A stretch of DNA of 64,000 nucleotides from an uncultured Eubacteriales bacterium (GTDB taxonomy: Bacteria; Bacillota; Clostridia; Oscillospirales; CAG-272): contig URPL01000004.1 in NCBI GenBank assembly GCA_900549725.1, forward strand, positions 48,016 to 112,015, given 5' to 3'. Positions 35,963 through 44,150 of the stretch are shown piece by piece; position 1 is the first letter of the stretch, and the number at the start of each line of letters is the position of its first letter. Position numbers and translations under genes: made by a program. Below the pieces are notes generated by a model. That model ran no database searches, had not been told where the DNA came from, and saw only the letters and a program-made list of their open reading frames with translations.

Positions 35963-36046
35963 GAAACCCCCTTTCGCTCTCCGTGCGGTTTGCTGTATCA
36001 TGTAAAATAGGAATGTTTTGCAAAATGAAATAAAGGACAAAACTAC

Positions 36047-37807
36047 ATGGGAATTGCAAATGTTATTTCGCTGCTCTCGGGCGTTGCGTTGTTTCTGTTC
36101 GGCATGTGCCTTATGGGAGACGGACTCAAAAAGGTTGCGGGCAGCCGTCTGGAACTGATTTTGTACCGCCTTTCAAGCAACCCGTTTAAGGGAATCCTGC
36201 TCGGCACCGGGGTCACCGCCGTGATCCAATCCTCCTCGGCAACCTCCGTTATGGTGGTCGGCTTTGTAAACTCGGGGATGATGAAGGTCAAGCAGGCAAT
36301 CGGTATTGTGCTGGGCGCAATTCTCGGCACCTCCATCACCGGCTGGATCATCTGCCTTTCCTCTTTGGACGGCGGCTCCGGCATTGTGCAGCTGCTTTCC
36401 ACCAGCGTTCTCACCGGCATCATCGCCGTCATCGGAATTATCTTCCGCATGTTCTGCAAAAACCCGACCCTAAAGCATGTGGGCGACATTATGCTCGGCT
36501 TTGCGGTTTTGATGTACGGTATGAGCGCCATGTCCGATTCCGTCGCGCCGCTGCGCCAAAGCGAAACATTCATTCGTTTGCTCACCAGTTTTCAAAACCC
36601 GTTTCTCGGCATTTTGGCAGGCTGCCTGATCACCTGCGTTTTGCAATCCGCCTCCGCCGCCGTCGGTATTCTGCAGGCGCTTGCCGTCACGGGTGCGGTT
36701 GATTTTTCCGTTGCGCTGCCCCTGATTATGGGCATTGCCATCGGCGCAGCCGTTCCTGTTCTGCTCTCGGCAGCCGGCGCGACCACTGCCGGAAAGCGCA
36801 CCGCCTTTGTCTATCTGCTCATTGATACCGCAGGCGTCGTTCTCATTGGCGCCCTGTTCTATACGGCAAACGCCGTCTGGCAGTTTGATTTTGTGCACCG
36901 CACCATGACGACCGTTTCCGTCGCCCTGCTCAATACCCTGTTCCGTCTGCTTACCGTCGTGCTGCTTGCCCCCGCAATCGGTCTTTTGGAAAAGATCGTT
37001 TGCCTTTTGTTCCCCGCCCGCGCAGAGGAAGAGGAAGACACCGCAGAAATCGACCGCCTGGAAGAGCGCTTCATCGAGCACCCCGCCATCGCTATGGAGC
37101 AAAGCCGCTTTGCAATGAATTCCATGGCGCGTAAAACCGAGGCAAATCTCGGCAGAGCGTTCTCCATTCTTGAAAAGTATTCCGAGCCGACCTTCCAGCT
37201 CATTCAGGAAAAGGAGCAGGTCATCGACCGCTACGAGGACAAGCTCGGCACCTATCTTGTCAAGATCACGCAGCGCGAGCTGACGCATGATCAAACAAAG
37301 GAAATTTCAAAATTTCTGCATACCATCAGCGATTTTGAGCGCATTGCGGACCATGCCGTCAACCTCAGCGAGGCGGCACGCGAAATTGCGCAAAAGCGCG
37401 TTGTTTTTTCGCCGAATGCCCAAAAGGAGCTCAGCGTGATCACGGCGGCCGTCAAAGAGATTGTCTCAATTTCCACCAAGGCCTTTATCGAAAAGGATCA
37501 GATCCTTGCGCTGCGGGTCGAGCCGCTGGAGGAGCTGATCGACGGGCTCTGCGATGAGATGAAGCTGCATCATGTGCAGCGCATTCAGTCCGGCGACTGC
37601 ACCCTGTCTCAGGGCTTTGTGTTCAACGATCTTCTCACCAACCTGGAGCGCATTGCGGACCATTGCTCCAACATTGCCGTCGCCATGATCGAGCTTGAGA
37701 TGGACTCCTTTGATACGCACGAATACCTGAATTCTCTGCGCAAAACGCATGACCGCTCGTTTGAAGACTATTTCCGCGAATACCGCCAAAAATACAGCAT
37801 CGATTAA
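36047..37807 (+). CDS. Na+/phosphate symporter with C-terminal PhoU-like domain
   Basis: A 586-residue member of the NptA/PNaS family (SLC34-like) that imports phosphate with sodium. The duplicated core carries the paired QSSSA (GTGVTAVIQSSSATSVMVVG) and QSASA (CVLQSASAAVGI) motifs, with 8-9 helices up to about residue 325. The soluble C-terminal part (about 335-560) is a PhoU-like helical bundle (ISDFERIADHAVNLSE; LTNLERIADHCSN). A direct repeat like a PhoP box lies upstream. The PrsA-like gene follows by 23 nt. Confidence 0.94.
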   Translation: MGIANVISLLSGVALFLFGMCLMGDGLKKVAGSRLELILYRLSSNPFKGILLGTGVTAVIQSSSATSVMVVGFVNSGMMKVKQAIGIVLGAILGTSITGWIICLSSLDGGSGIVQLLSTSVLTGIIAVIGIIFRMFCKNPTLKHVGDIMLGFAVLMYGMSAMSDSVAPLRQSETFIRLLTSFQNPFLGILAGCLITCVLQSASAAVGILQALAVTGAVDFSVALPLIMGIAIGAAVPVLLSAAGATTAGKRTAFVYLLIDTAGVVLIGALFYTANAVWQFDFVHRTMTTVSVALLNTLFRLLTVVLLAPAIGLLEKIVCLLFPARAEEEEDTAEIDRLEERFIEHPAIAMEQSRFAMNSMARKTEANLGRAFSILEKYSEPTFQLIQEKEQVIDRYEDKLGTYLVKITQRELTHDQTKEISKFLHTISDFERIADHAVNLSEAAREIAQKRVVFSPNAQKELSVITAAVKEIVSISTKAFIEKDQILALRVEPLEELIDGLCDEMKLHHVQRIQSGDCTLSQGFVFNDLLTNLERIADHCSNIAVAMIELEMDSFDTHEYLNSLRKTHDRSFEDYFREYRQKYSID

Positions 37808-37830
37808 ACGGCTGTCGAAAGGAAATCCCC

Positions 37831-38958
37831 ATGAAACAACAAACCAAAAAGACGCTTTCCGCCCTTTTGCTCTGCGCGCTGCTGTGCGCCGCGCTGGCAG
37901 GCTGCAAAAAAGACGCACCGCAAGAGGAAGACTCTTCCTCCTCCGAAGCGCATACAACCGCCCCCGCGGAAAGCGACGCATCGATTTCCGCGTTCACCGC
38001 AACCTTTACCGCAAGCGGCGTGCGCAGTGATTTTCCGTCGGTGCCGGCACTTTTGACCGTAGACGGACAACCGGTAACCTACGATGAATATCGCTATGCA
38101 AAGCTATGGTATCGCGATTATGTCGGTCATACCGATCAGGGCTATTGGGATGCCAATCCGGAGCAGGCAGCCGCAGCGGAGGAAGCAATTCTTGCGCAGA
38201 TCAAAAAGCTGCATGCCGTTTTTTCAGAAGCCGAGCGTCTCGGCCTTGCGCTGACAAGCGAAGAAATCAAAACGCTTGACGATACTGTCGCGCAGCAGAT
38301 TGAAGACGCGGGCTCGGAAGCCGCTTTGCGCGCGGCGCTTGCAAACTACGGGGAGACCCTTTGGTTTTATTACTATTATTCCGCCTATGAGGCGCTGAGC
38401 GAAAAGCTGCAAAATGCATATGCCGCGGCGAAAAGTAACGAAGAGGTGCTGGCATTCGGCAAAACCGAGGATGTCGTGCGCTTCAAGCAAATTTCCCTTT
38501 TGCGCAACGAGAGCGGCTCCAATGAATCCGCCATTAAAACACAGATGAACGAAATTGCCGCCCGGCTCCAAAGCGGTGAAGAGTTTGACACGCTCCTGCG
38601 GGAATTCTCCGCCGGGAAAACCGATGCGGAAACCGCCGAGCGCAAGCTCAACGCAGGCTTTATAAATCAATATCCGGACGGATTGCTGCGCAGCCGCGAG
38701 GTGCTCAGCGTCAATGTTTCGGATGTGCTGTTTTCCCTGAAAGAGGGAGAGCGCAGCGGTGTTGTCCGCACCGATTACGGCTATTCTGTTTTGTGGCGCC
38801 TGCCGAAAACGGACGCCTTTCTCTCTGAGCAGCTGGATGAATTGCGTTCGCTGATGGCAGAGGGACTTTTAGAGGAAAACATTAATACCTTCGCCGCGGA
38901 TATGCCGCTTGAATACGGCTTTTCCTATGACCGTTATAAAAATATGTCGCCGGATTAA
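37831..38958 (+). CDS. PrsA/SurA-like peptidyl-prolyl isomerase lipoprotein
   Basis: A 375-residue lipoprotein. The N-terminus ends in lipobox LAGC (Cys about residue 28), followed by an acidic/Ser linker. The middle (about 75-200) is a SurA-N-like helical chaperone segment. Residues of about 210-330 resemble a parvulin rotamase (VVRFKQISLLRN, LQSGEEFDTLLREFS, LKEGERSGVVRTDYGYSVLW). It would assist folding of exported proteins outside the membrane. It is downstream of and likely co-transcribed with the symporter gene. Confidence 0.85.
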   Translation: MKQQTKKTLSALLLCALLCAALAGCKKDAPQEEDSSSSEAHTTAPAESDASISAFTATFTASGVRSDFPSVPALLTVDGQPVTYDEYRYAKLWYRDYVGHTDQGYWDANPEQAAAAEEAILAQIKKLHAVFSEAERLGLALTSEEIKTLDDTVAQQIEDAGSEAALRAALANYGETLWFYYYYSAYEALSEKLQNAYAAAKSNEEVLAFGKTEDVVRFKQISLLRNESGSNESAIKTQMNEIAARLQSGEEFDTLLREFSAGKTDAETAERKLNAGFINQYPDGLLRSREVLSVNVSDVLFSLKEGERSGVVRTDYGYSVLWRLPKTDAFLSEQLDELRSLMAEGLLEENINTFAADMPLEYGFSYDRYKNMSPD

Positions 38959-38977
38959 AAGCTGCCGATGGCAGAAA

Positions 38978-39018
38978 AGAGCGCTCCCCGCAAAAATTTG
39001 CGGAGGGCGCTCTTTGCC
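38978..39018 (+). terminator. Probable terminator after the PrsA-like gene
   Basis: A long inverted repeat of about 17 bp (AGAGCGCTCCCCGCAAA / TTTGCGGAGGGCGCTCT, 38978-38994 and 38997-39013) with one mismatch. Only a short T-run follows, so efficiency is uncertain. Confidence 0.6.
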
Positions 39019-39044
39019 TCGAAATTCCCGCTTTTTCGGAGGAA

Positions 39045-39347
39045 GTGCTTTGTGCGCGACCACCGCTGCTCAATCTCTGCGGTACTTTTTATGAGCAGGA
39101 CCTTCCCTATACAAAGGAGGAATATTTGAAACACCTTAAAGACACAAAAGCATTTGCTGCTGCACATCCGCACTGCACGCTGCGACAGCTGCAAACGCCC
39201 GCATTCTCCAATCTGCAAATCTTTATTTTCAAAGGGGAGTGGGCAATGGTCTCCAAAAACCGCTCTCCTGCCGTTCACTTTATGATTCGCCATCCCGCCC
39301 TGTGCCGCGCCATCGAACGGTTTTCCCCTCCCCTTGTGGAATGCTGA
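39045..39347 (+). pseudogene. Remnant of a regulator-like gene (C-terminal part only)
   Basis: A 100-codon frame from GTG 39045 to TGA 39347 has protein-like content (LPYTKEEYLKHLKDTKAFAA, FKGEWAMVSKNRSPAVHF, IRHPALCRAIERF). I recall similar C-terminal sequences from HTH-type proteins of Clostridia, but cannot confirm this. There is no proper ribosome site or N-terminal domain, and upstream is a terminator-like hairpin. Best read as a truncated, decaying gene; it could be a small intact gene. Confidence 0.45.
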
Positions 39348-39359
39348 ATAAACAAAAAT

Positions 39360-39408
39360 CGCAGCCGCGCCCGTCTGTAAATCTTTGCAGCGTGCGCGGC
39401 TTTTTGCT
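39360..39408 (+). terminator. Terminator after the remnant gene
   Basis: GCAGCCGCGC and GTGCGCGGCT arms flank a loop of about 20 nt and are followed by TTTTTGC. Together with the consensus promoter at 39496 it isolates the Dlt-like operon. The 39409-39495 stretch shows no gene. Confidence 0.65.
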
Positions 39409-39495
39409 TTCGGCACATAAAAAATGTAAGAAATATGCGAATTGTAAGAAAAAAGTAAGAATCAATGAATTTCGGCTTAATTCTCCGCTTTTCGC

Positions 39496-39524
39496 TTGAC
39501 AATCCGTTTTCACCCCCCTATAAT
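39496..39524 (+). promoter_or_regulatory. Perfect-consensus promoter of the Dlt-like operon
   Basis: TTGACA (39496-39501), 17-bp spacer, TATAAT (39519-39524): an exact sigma-A consensus, 40 bp upstream of the first ATG. It implies strong, largely constitutive transcription. Confidence 0.92.
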
Positions 39525-39563
39525 TATTTTATCAATGGCACTCTTCAGGAAAAGGAGGACTTT

Positions 39564-41069
39564 ATGCCGTCTTTGATTTTAAATGAACTTGCGCAAACCG
39601 CTGCGCGCCTGCCGCATCACCCCGCCGTAATCGACGAGGCGGGAACGCTCAGCTGGCAGGCGCTGTATGCAAAGGCGCAGTCCGTATCAACGGCACTTGC
39701 CAAACAAGTCCCGCCGCGCCGACCGATCTGTGTTTTTGCGGAAAAAAGCACCGAAGCACTGGTTGCTTTTTTCGGCATTGTCGGCGCAGGTTGCTTTTAT
39801 ACTTATCTTGCCCCGGAGCTGCCCGGCGCAAGGCTTGTGCAAATTGCAAATTTTCTTGCCCCCGCCCGCATTCTGACAACCGATGCCCTGCTTCCCCGCG
39901 CGGCAGAGCTGTTCGGAAAGACCCGTGTATGCGCAATCAGCGCCCTTTGCTCCGCCTGCGCCGACTGCGCCTTGCTCGAAGTGATACAAAGCAGAATGAT
40001 CGATACCGACCCGCTTTATATCAATTTCACCTCCGGCTCCACCGGTGCACCAAAAGGCATTGTGATCTCCCATCGCAGCGTGTGCGACTTTATTCCCTGC
40101 TTTTGCGAACGGTTCGGAATCTTGCAAACAGACATCATTGCCAACCAAGCCCCATTTGATTTCGATGTCTCCGTGAAGGACATTTATTCCGCCGTGCACA
40201 CGGGTGCAACGCTCCTGCTCATTCCGCGGCGTTTGTTTTCCGTTCCTGCAAAGCTGCTCGATTTTCTTTGCCTTCACAAGGCAACCACCCTGATCTGGGC
40301 GGTTTCGGCGCTGTGCATGCTCAGCGCATTTCACGGGCTTGACTATCGTGTGCCGCACAGCATCAATAAGATCTTGTTCAGCGGAGAGAGCATGCCCGCA
40401 AAACACCTGCACTACTGGCGCGCGCATTTGCCGCATGCCCTTTTTGTTAACCTCTACGGCCCGACGGAGATCACCTGCAACTGTACCTATCACATTCTGC
40501 AGGCGGAGGAGCCTTACGAAAACGGAATCCCCATCGGCAAGGCTTTTCCGAATGAAGAGGTTTTTCTGCTGGACGGCGGGCAGCACCGCATCACAGAACC
40601 GAACACCGTAGGGGAAATTGCGGTACGCGGGACCGCTTTGGCACTCGGCTATTGGAATGCGCCGCAGGAAAATGAAAAACGCTTTGTGCAAAACCCGCTT
40701 TGCACCGAATATCCCGAGCAAATTTATCGCACGGGAGATCTCGGAAAATATGATGAAAACGGTGATCTCCGCTTTTGCGGCAGAGCCGATTTTCAAATCA
40801 AATACATGGGGCACCGCATTGAGCTCGAAGAAATTGAACGCGTCATAGGCTCACTGTGCGGGGTGGAGCGCTGCTGTTGCCTGTTTGATTCTGCGCGAAG
40901 CCGCCTGTGCGGATTTTACGCCGGTACGATGCAAAGCGACGAAGTCTCTCGAAAACTCAGAGAAATTCTTCCTGCCTATATGATTCCGGGAAAGCTGCAA
41001 AGGCTGGCAGCACTGCCGCTGAACAAAAACGGAAAAATTGACCGAAACGCATTAGGAGACCTTCTATGA
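39564..41069 (+). CDS. DltA-like amino acid adenylation enzyme
   Basis: A 501-residue AMP-forming ligase that should activate an amino acid and load it on the carrier protein encoded two genes downstream. The start is ATG 39564 behind AAGGAGGA. Motifs in order: A3 P-loop FTSGSTGAPKG (about 152), A4 NQAPFDFDVSVKDIYS with an Asp that in DltA binds the substrate amine (about 196), A5 NLYGPTEIT (about 296), A7 YRTGDLG (about 388), A8 GRADFQIKYMGHRIELEEIE, and A10 Lys in NKNGKIDR (about 488). It overlaps the decarboxylase gene by 4 bp. The substrate may not be D-alanine. Confidence 0.88.
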   Translation: MPSLILNELAQTAARLPHHPAVIDEAGTLSWQALYAKAQSVSTALAKQVPPRRPICVFAEKSTEALVAFFGIVGAGCFYTYLAPELPGARLVQIANFLAPARILTTDALLPRAAELFGKTRVCAISALCSACADCALLEVIQSRMIDTDPLYINFTSGSTGAPKGIVISHRSVCDFIPCFCERFGILQTDIIANQAPFDFDVSVKDIYSAVHTGATLLLIPRRLFSVPAKLLDFLCLHKATTLIWAVSALCMLSAFHGLDYRVPHSINKILFSGESMPAKHLHYWRAHLPHALFVNLYGPTEITCNCTYHILQAEEPYENGIPIGKAFPNEEVFLLDGGQHRITEPNTVGEIAVRGTALALGYWNAPQENEKRFVQNPLCTEYPEQIYRTGDLGKYDENGDLRFCGRADFQIKYMGHRIELEEIERVIGSLCGVERCCCLFDSARSRLCGFYAGTMQSDEVSRKLREILPAYMIPGKLQRLAALPLNKNGKIDRNALGDLL

Positions 41070-42238
41070 ACGACCAAAAGATTGCTCTGCCTGCAGAGCG
41101 GGGCGCATTTTATCTCTTTGACCCCGACCGCGCTTTGGAGCGTGTCCGGCTTCTGCGCAGGCATTTGCCGCCGAACACCGCCGTTTGTTATGCCGTGAAA
41201 GCGAACCCTTTTTTATGCGGCGCGCTGGCAGGACATGTTGAGCGGTTTGAGGCCTGCTCTCCCGGAGAACTGCGCATCTGTAGTGCCGCAGGCATCCCCG
41301 CAGAGAAAACGGTAATCTCCGGTGTGTATAAAACACCCTCCGTAACAGAAAACGCAGTCAACGAGAGCGGAGAGCAACTGTATACGGTAGAATCCCTGTC
41401 TCAGTTTTCTCTTCTGAAATCCCTTTCCGAGAGCCGGCAAAAACCGCTGCGAATCCTGCTGCGCCTCAGCAACGACAGCCAGTTCGGCATGGACCGGAAA
41501 ACCCTTTTCTCTCTCATTGAAAACAGGGGGCGCACGCCGCAACTTTATTTTATCGGGATTCAATATTTTTCGGGCACGCAGAAAACCTCCCTCAAAAAGC
41601 TTGCGCGGGAGGTAAGCATGCTGGATGCGCTGCTGGATGAGCTTTTCTCCCGCTTTGAGTATCGCGCACCGGAGCTTGAATACGGCACGGGCTTCCCCGT
41701 TTGCAATTTCACGGACGACACCCTGGATGAGGAAGCCTTTTTGCAGGACTTTTGCGCCTTGCTGAGCGGAATGCGGAATCACCCGCGTCTCACAATTGAG
41801 CTCGGGCGGAGCATTGTCGCCGACTGCGGAAGATACTATACACATGTGGCGGATCTGAAACAAAACAACGGCCAAAATTATATCATCACCGACGGCGGCA
41901 TGCACCATATTGTCTATTACGGGCAGCATATGGCAATGCGCCATCCGTTTGTCCGCGTTGTCGGAAAAGAAAACATCCCCGCAAAAACCGCCTACACCGT
42001 GTGCGGAGCGCTGTGCTCCATGAACGATATTCTGGCAAAACAGATGATGCTTCCCGATGTTGCAACAGGCGACCTGCTGTGCTTTGAAAATGCAGGGGCA
42101 TATTGTATGACGGAAGGCATTTCCCTGTTCCTCAGCCGTGCGCTGCCGGCCGTATATCTTTTGCAAAACGGGAAGCCCGTCCTTGTGCGCAGGGCAATCG
42201 AAACCGCCCCGTTCAACACAGCGGTGCCGCTTATATAA
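41066..42238 (+). CDS. Fold-type-III PLP-dependent decarboxylase (Orn/DAP/Arg decarboxylase 2 family)
   Basis: A 390-residue PLP enzyme. The N-terminal barrel has the PLP-lysine in YAVKANPF (about Lys45) and the phosphate loop region (ELGRSIVADCG, about 245). The C-terminal beta domain has GALCSMNDIL with the catalytic Cys position and GDLLCFENAGAYCMTEG. These features fit decarboxylases of diaminopimelate, ornithine or similar amino acids better than alanine racemase. It is translationally coupled to the adenylation gene and 33 nt before the carrier protein. Classical dlt operons have no such gene. The substrate is unknown. Confidence 0.88.
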   Translation: MNDQKIALPAERGAFYLFDPDRALERVRLLRRHLPPNTAVCYAVKANPFLCGALAGHVERFEACSPGELRICSAAGIPAEKTVISGVYKTPSVTENAVNESGEQLYTVESLSQFSLLKSLSESRQKPLRILLRLSNDSQFGMDRKTLFSLIENRGRTPQLYFIGIQYFSGTQKTSLKKLAREVSMLDALLDELFSRFEYRAPELEYGTGFPVCNFTDDTLDEEAFLQDFCALLSGMRNHPRLTIELGRSIVADCGRYYTHVADLKQNNGQNYIITDGGMHHIVYYGQHMAMRHPFVRVVGKENIPAKTAYTVCGALCSMNDILAKQMMLPDVATGDLLCFENAGAYCMTEGISLFLSRALPAVYLLQNGKPVLVRRAIETAPFNTAVPLI

Positions 42239-42271
42239 ACCGAAGTAAAACCGAAAAAAGGAGTTATCACC

Positions 42272-42502
42272 ATGGAAAAACTGCTTGCCTTATTAAATGA
42301 AATTCAGCCCGGTGTTGATTACGGAAACCGCACCGATCTGATTGACGGACATATTCTGGAATCGCTCTCTATCCTTTCCCTTGTCGCGGCAATAGAGGAT
42401 ACCTTCGACATCACCGTTCCCGCGGTGGAAATCGTCCCGAAAAATTTCAATTCCGCGGCGGCAATGTATGCCATGATCCGGCGCCTTAGCGACGAGGAAT
42501 AA
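42272..42502 (+). CDS. Acyl/aminoacyl carrier protein (DltC-like)
   Basis: A 76-residue four-helix carrier protein. The phosphopantetheine attachment site is Ser31 in LESLSIL (an E-S-L form of the usual D-S-L), followed by the helix LVAAIEDTFDITVPAVEIVP. A clear AAAAGGAG site precedes ATG 42272. It should carry the thioester intermediate between the adenylation enzyme and the membrane acyltransferase. Confidence 0.9.
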   Translation: MEKLLALLNEIQPGVDYGNRTDLIDGHILESLSILSLVAAIEDTFDITVPAVEIVPKNFNSAAAMYAMIRRLSDEE

Positions 42503-42506
42503 AAGC

Positions 42507-44141
42507 ATGCAGCTCCTTTCCGATCTGCAAAGAGGTGTCGTGCCCGGGCTTATCAGCTGCTTTTCCGTCGCATATCTTGCCGTTTTTCTGCCGCTTTGTC
42601 TTGTTTTCTATCAAATCGTTTCGCAGCGCGCCCGCCGCGTCGTTCTGTTGGTAGCAAGCTATCTTTTTTCGTTTCTCATCAGCGGCAAGCTGGCCGTCTT
42701 TTTATTTTTGTCAACGCTCTCCGTTCACTATTTCGGAATTTGGCTGGACAGGCTGCAAAAAGACGAAGCGGCTCTGCTCGGCATGAGCACCCGGGAGGAG
42801 AAAAAGTCGATCAAAGCTGCATGCAAAAAACGGCAGCTCGGCGTACTCCTGTTTGCAGTATCGCTGCACCTTTGCGTTTTGCTCACACTGAAATATACGC
42901 CGTTCTTTGCGCAGAATATCAATCATCTGCTCAAGGCATGCGGAGCTTCCTTTCCTCTTAAGATTCCGGCTTTTTTGTTGCCCGTCGGCATTTCGTTTTA
43001 TACGCTTCAGGCAATTGCGTATCTGACGGACGTATATCAAAGAAAAATTACGGCGGACGGCAATCTCCTGCGCCTTGCCCTTTTTCTTTCGTTTTTTCCG
43101 CAGATCGCGGAGGGCCCGATCTGCCGCTATTCGCAAACAGCACAGCAACTCTATGCGGCCAAAAGGATCCGATATGAGGCTTTTCTGCTCGGTTCCTGGC
43201 GCATTTTGTTCGGGCTTTTCAAAAAACTGCTGGTTGCGGACAGGCTGAATTTGTTTGTCAAAACCGTATTTGACGCAAAGGAAAAAAACGACGGTGCCGT
43301 GATTGCCTTTGCCGCACTGTGTTTTACCGTGCAGCTGTACATGGATTTTTCCGGCTCGATGGATGCCGCGCTCGGCACCGCGCAGATTCTCGGCATTGCC
43401 CTGCCGGAAAATTTTGCACGCCCGTTTTTCTCCCGCTCCGTCTCGGAATTTTGGCAGCGCTGGCACATCACCCTCGGCACCTTTTTTAAGGACTATGTGT
43501 TTTTCCCGCTGAGCATGACAAAGCCTCTGAAAAAGCTGACGGCCAAAGCGCGCAGGCACATCGGAAATCATTTCGGCCCGCTGCTGGGCGGTTCCGTTGC
43601 GCTTTTTTGCGTTTGGCTTTGCAACGGGCTTTGGCACGGCGCAGGCTGGTTTTACATCGCATTCGGCATGTATCATTTCTGCCTGATCCTATGCGGGAAC
43701 CTCACCATGCCGCTGAGCCGTTTTTTGCTGAAAAAACTGCATATCAATGCCGGTGGGCTCCCCTGGCAACTCTTTCAAACGGCTCGCACCTTCGTGCTTG
43801 TTGTCATCGGCGAACTGATTTTCCGCTCAAACGGACTGAGCATCGCGGCGGGCATGCTGCGCCGCATCTTTACTTCATTTCATCCGCAGACGCTCTTTGA
43901 CGGAACCCTGGTGCAAAACGGGCTTGACCGCATGGATCTTGCGGCGGTCGCCGCTGCGCTTTGCATTGTCTTTGCCGTCAGCTTTTGTAATGAAAAAGGC
44001 CATTCCGTGCGCGCATGGCTGATGCGCCGCCCGCTCCCTGTGCGCTTTGCAGTGCTGCATGCCGCAATTCTTGCCATCATTGTCTTCGGCGCATACGGAA
44101 TCGGCTATGTTCCCGTTGACCCGATGTATGCTAATTTCTGA
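42507..44141 (+). CDS. MBOAT O-acyltransferase (DltB-like)
   Basis: A 544-residue polytopic membrane protein of the MBOAT family. Signatures are FFPQIAEGPICRYSQ, the amphipathic region VSEFWQRWHITLGTFFKDYV, and the catalytic His in CNGLWHGAGWFYIAFGMYH (about 377). In D-alanylation and alginate acetylation such proteins pass an acyl group from a cytoplasmic carrier to an extracellular polymer. It lies 4 nt after the carrier gene and before an SGNH gene, as in dltB/dltD-type systems. Confidence 0.93.
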   Translation: MQLLSDLQRGVVPGLISCFSVAYLAVFLPLCLVFYQIVSQRARRVVLLVASYLFSFLISGKLAVFLFLSTLSVHYFGIWLDRLQKDEAALLGMSTREEKKSIKAACKKRQLGVLLFAVSLHLCVLLTLKYTPFFAQNINHLLKACGASFPLKIPAFLLPVGISFYTLQAIAYLTDVYQRKITADGNLLRLALFLSFFPQIAEGPICRYSQTAQQLYAAKRIRYEAFLLGSWRILFGLFKKLLVADRLNLFVKTVFDAKEKNDGAVIAFAALCFTVQLYMDFSGSMDAALGTAQILGIALPENFARPFFSRSVSEFWQRWHITLGTFFKDYVFFPLSMTKPLKKLTAKARRHIGNHFGPLLGGSVALFCVWLCNGLWHGAGWFYIAFGMYHFCLILCGNLTMPLSRFLLKKLHINAGGLPWQLFQTARTFVLVVIGELIFRSNGLSIAAGMLRRIFTSFHPQTLFDGTLVQNGLDRMDLAAVAAALCIVFAVSFCNEKGHSVRAWLMRRPLPVRFAVLHAAILAIIVFGAYGIGYVPVDPMYANF

Positions 44142-44150
44142 GGAAACAAT

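Noticed and set aside
38978..39013. A mobile-element inverted repeat
   Set aside because: The arms are 2 nt apart and form a single hairpin; no transposase or target duplication is nearby. It is better read as a terminator-like structure.
40976..42300. An alanine racemase, to make this a standard D-alanylation locus
   Set aside because: The GALCSMND and GDLLCFENAGAY motifs are those of the Orn/DAP/Arg decarboxylase family, not of alanine racemase.
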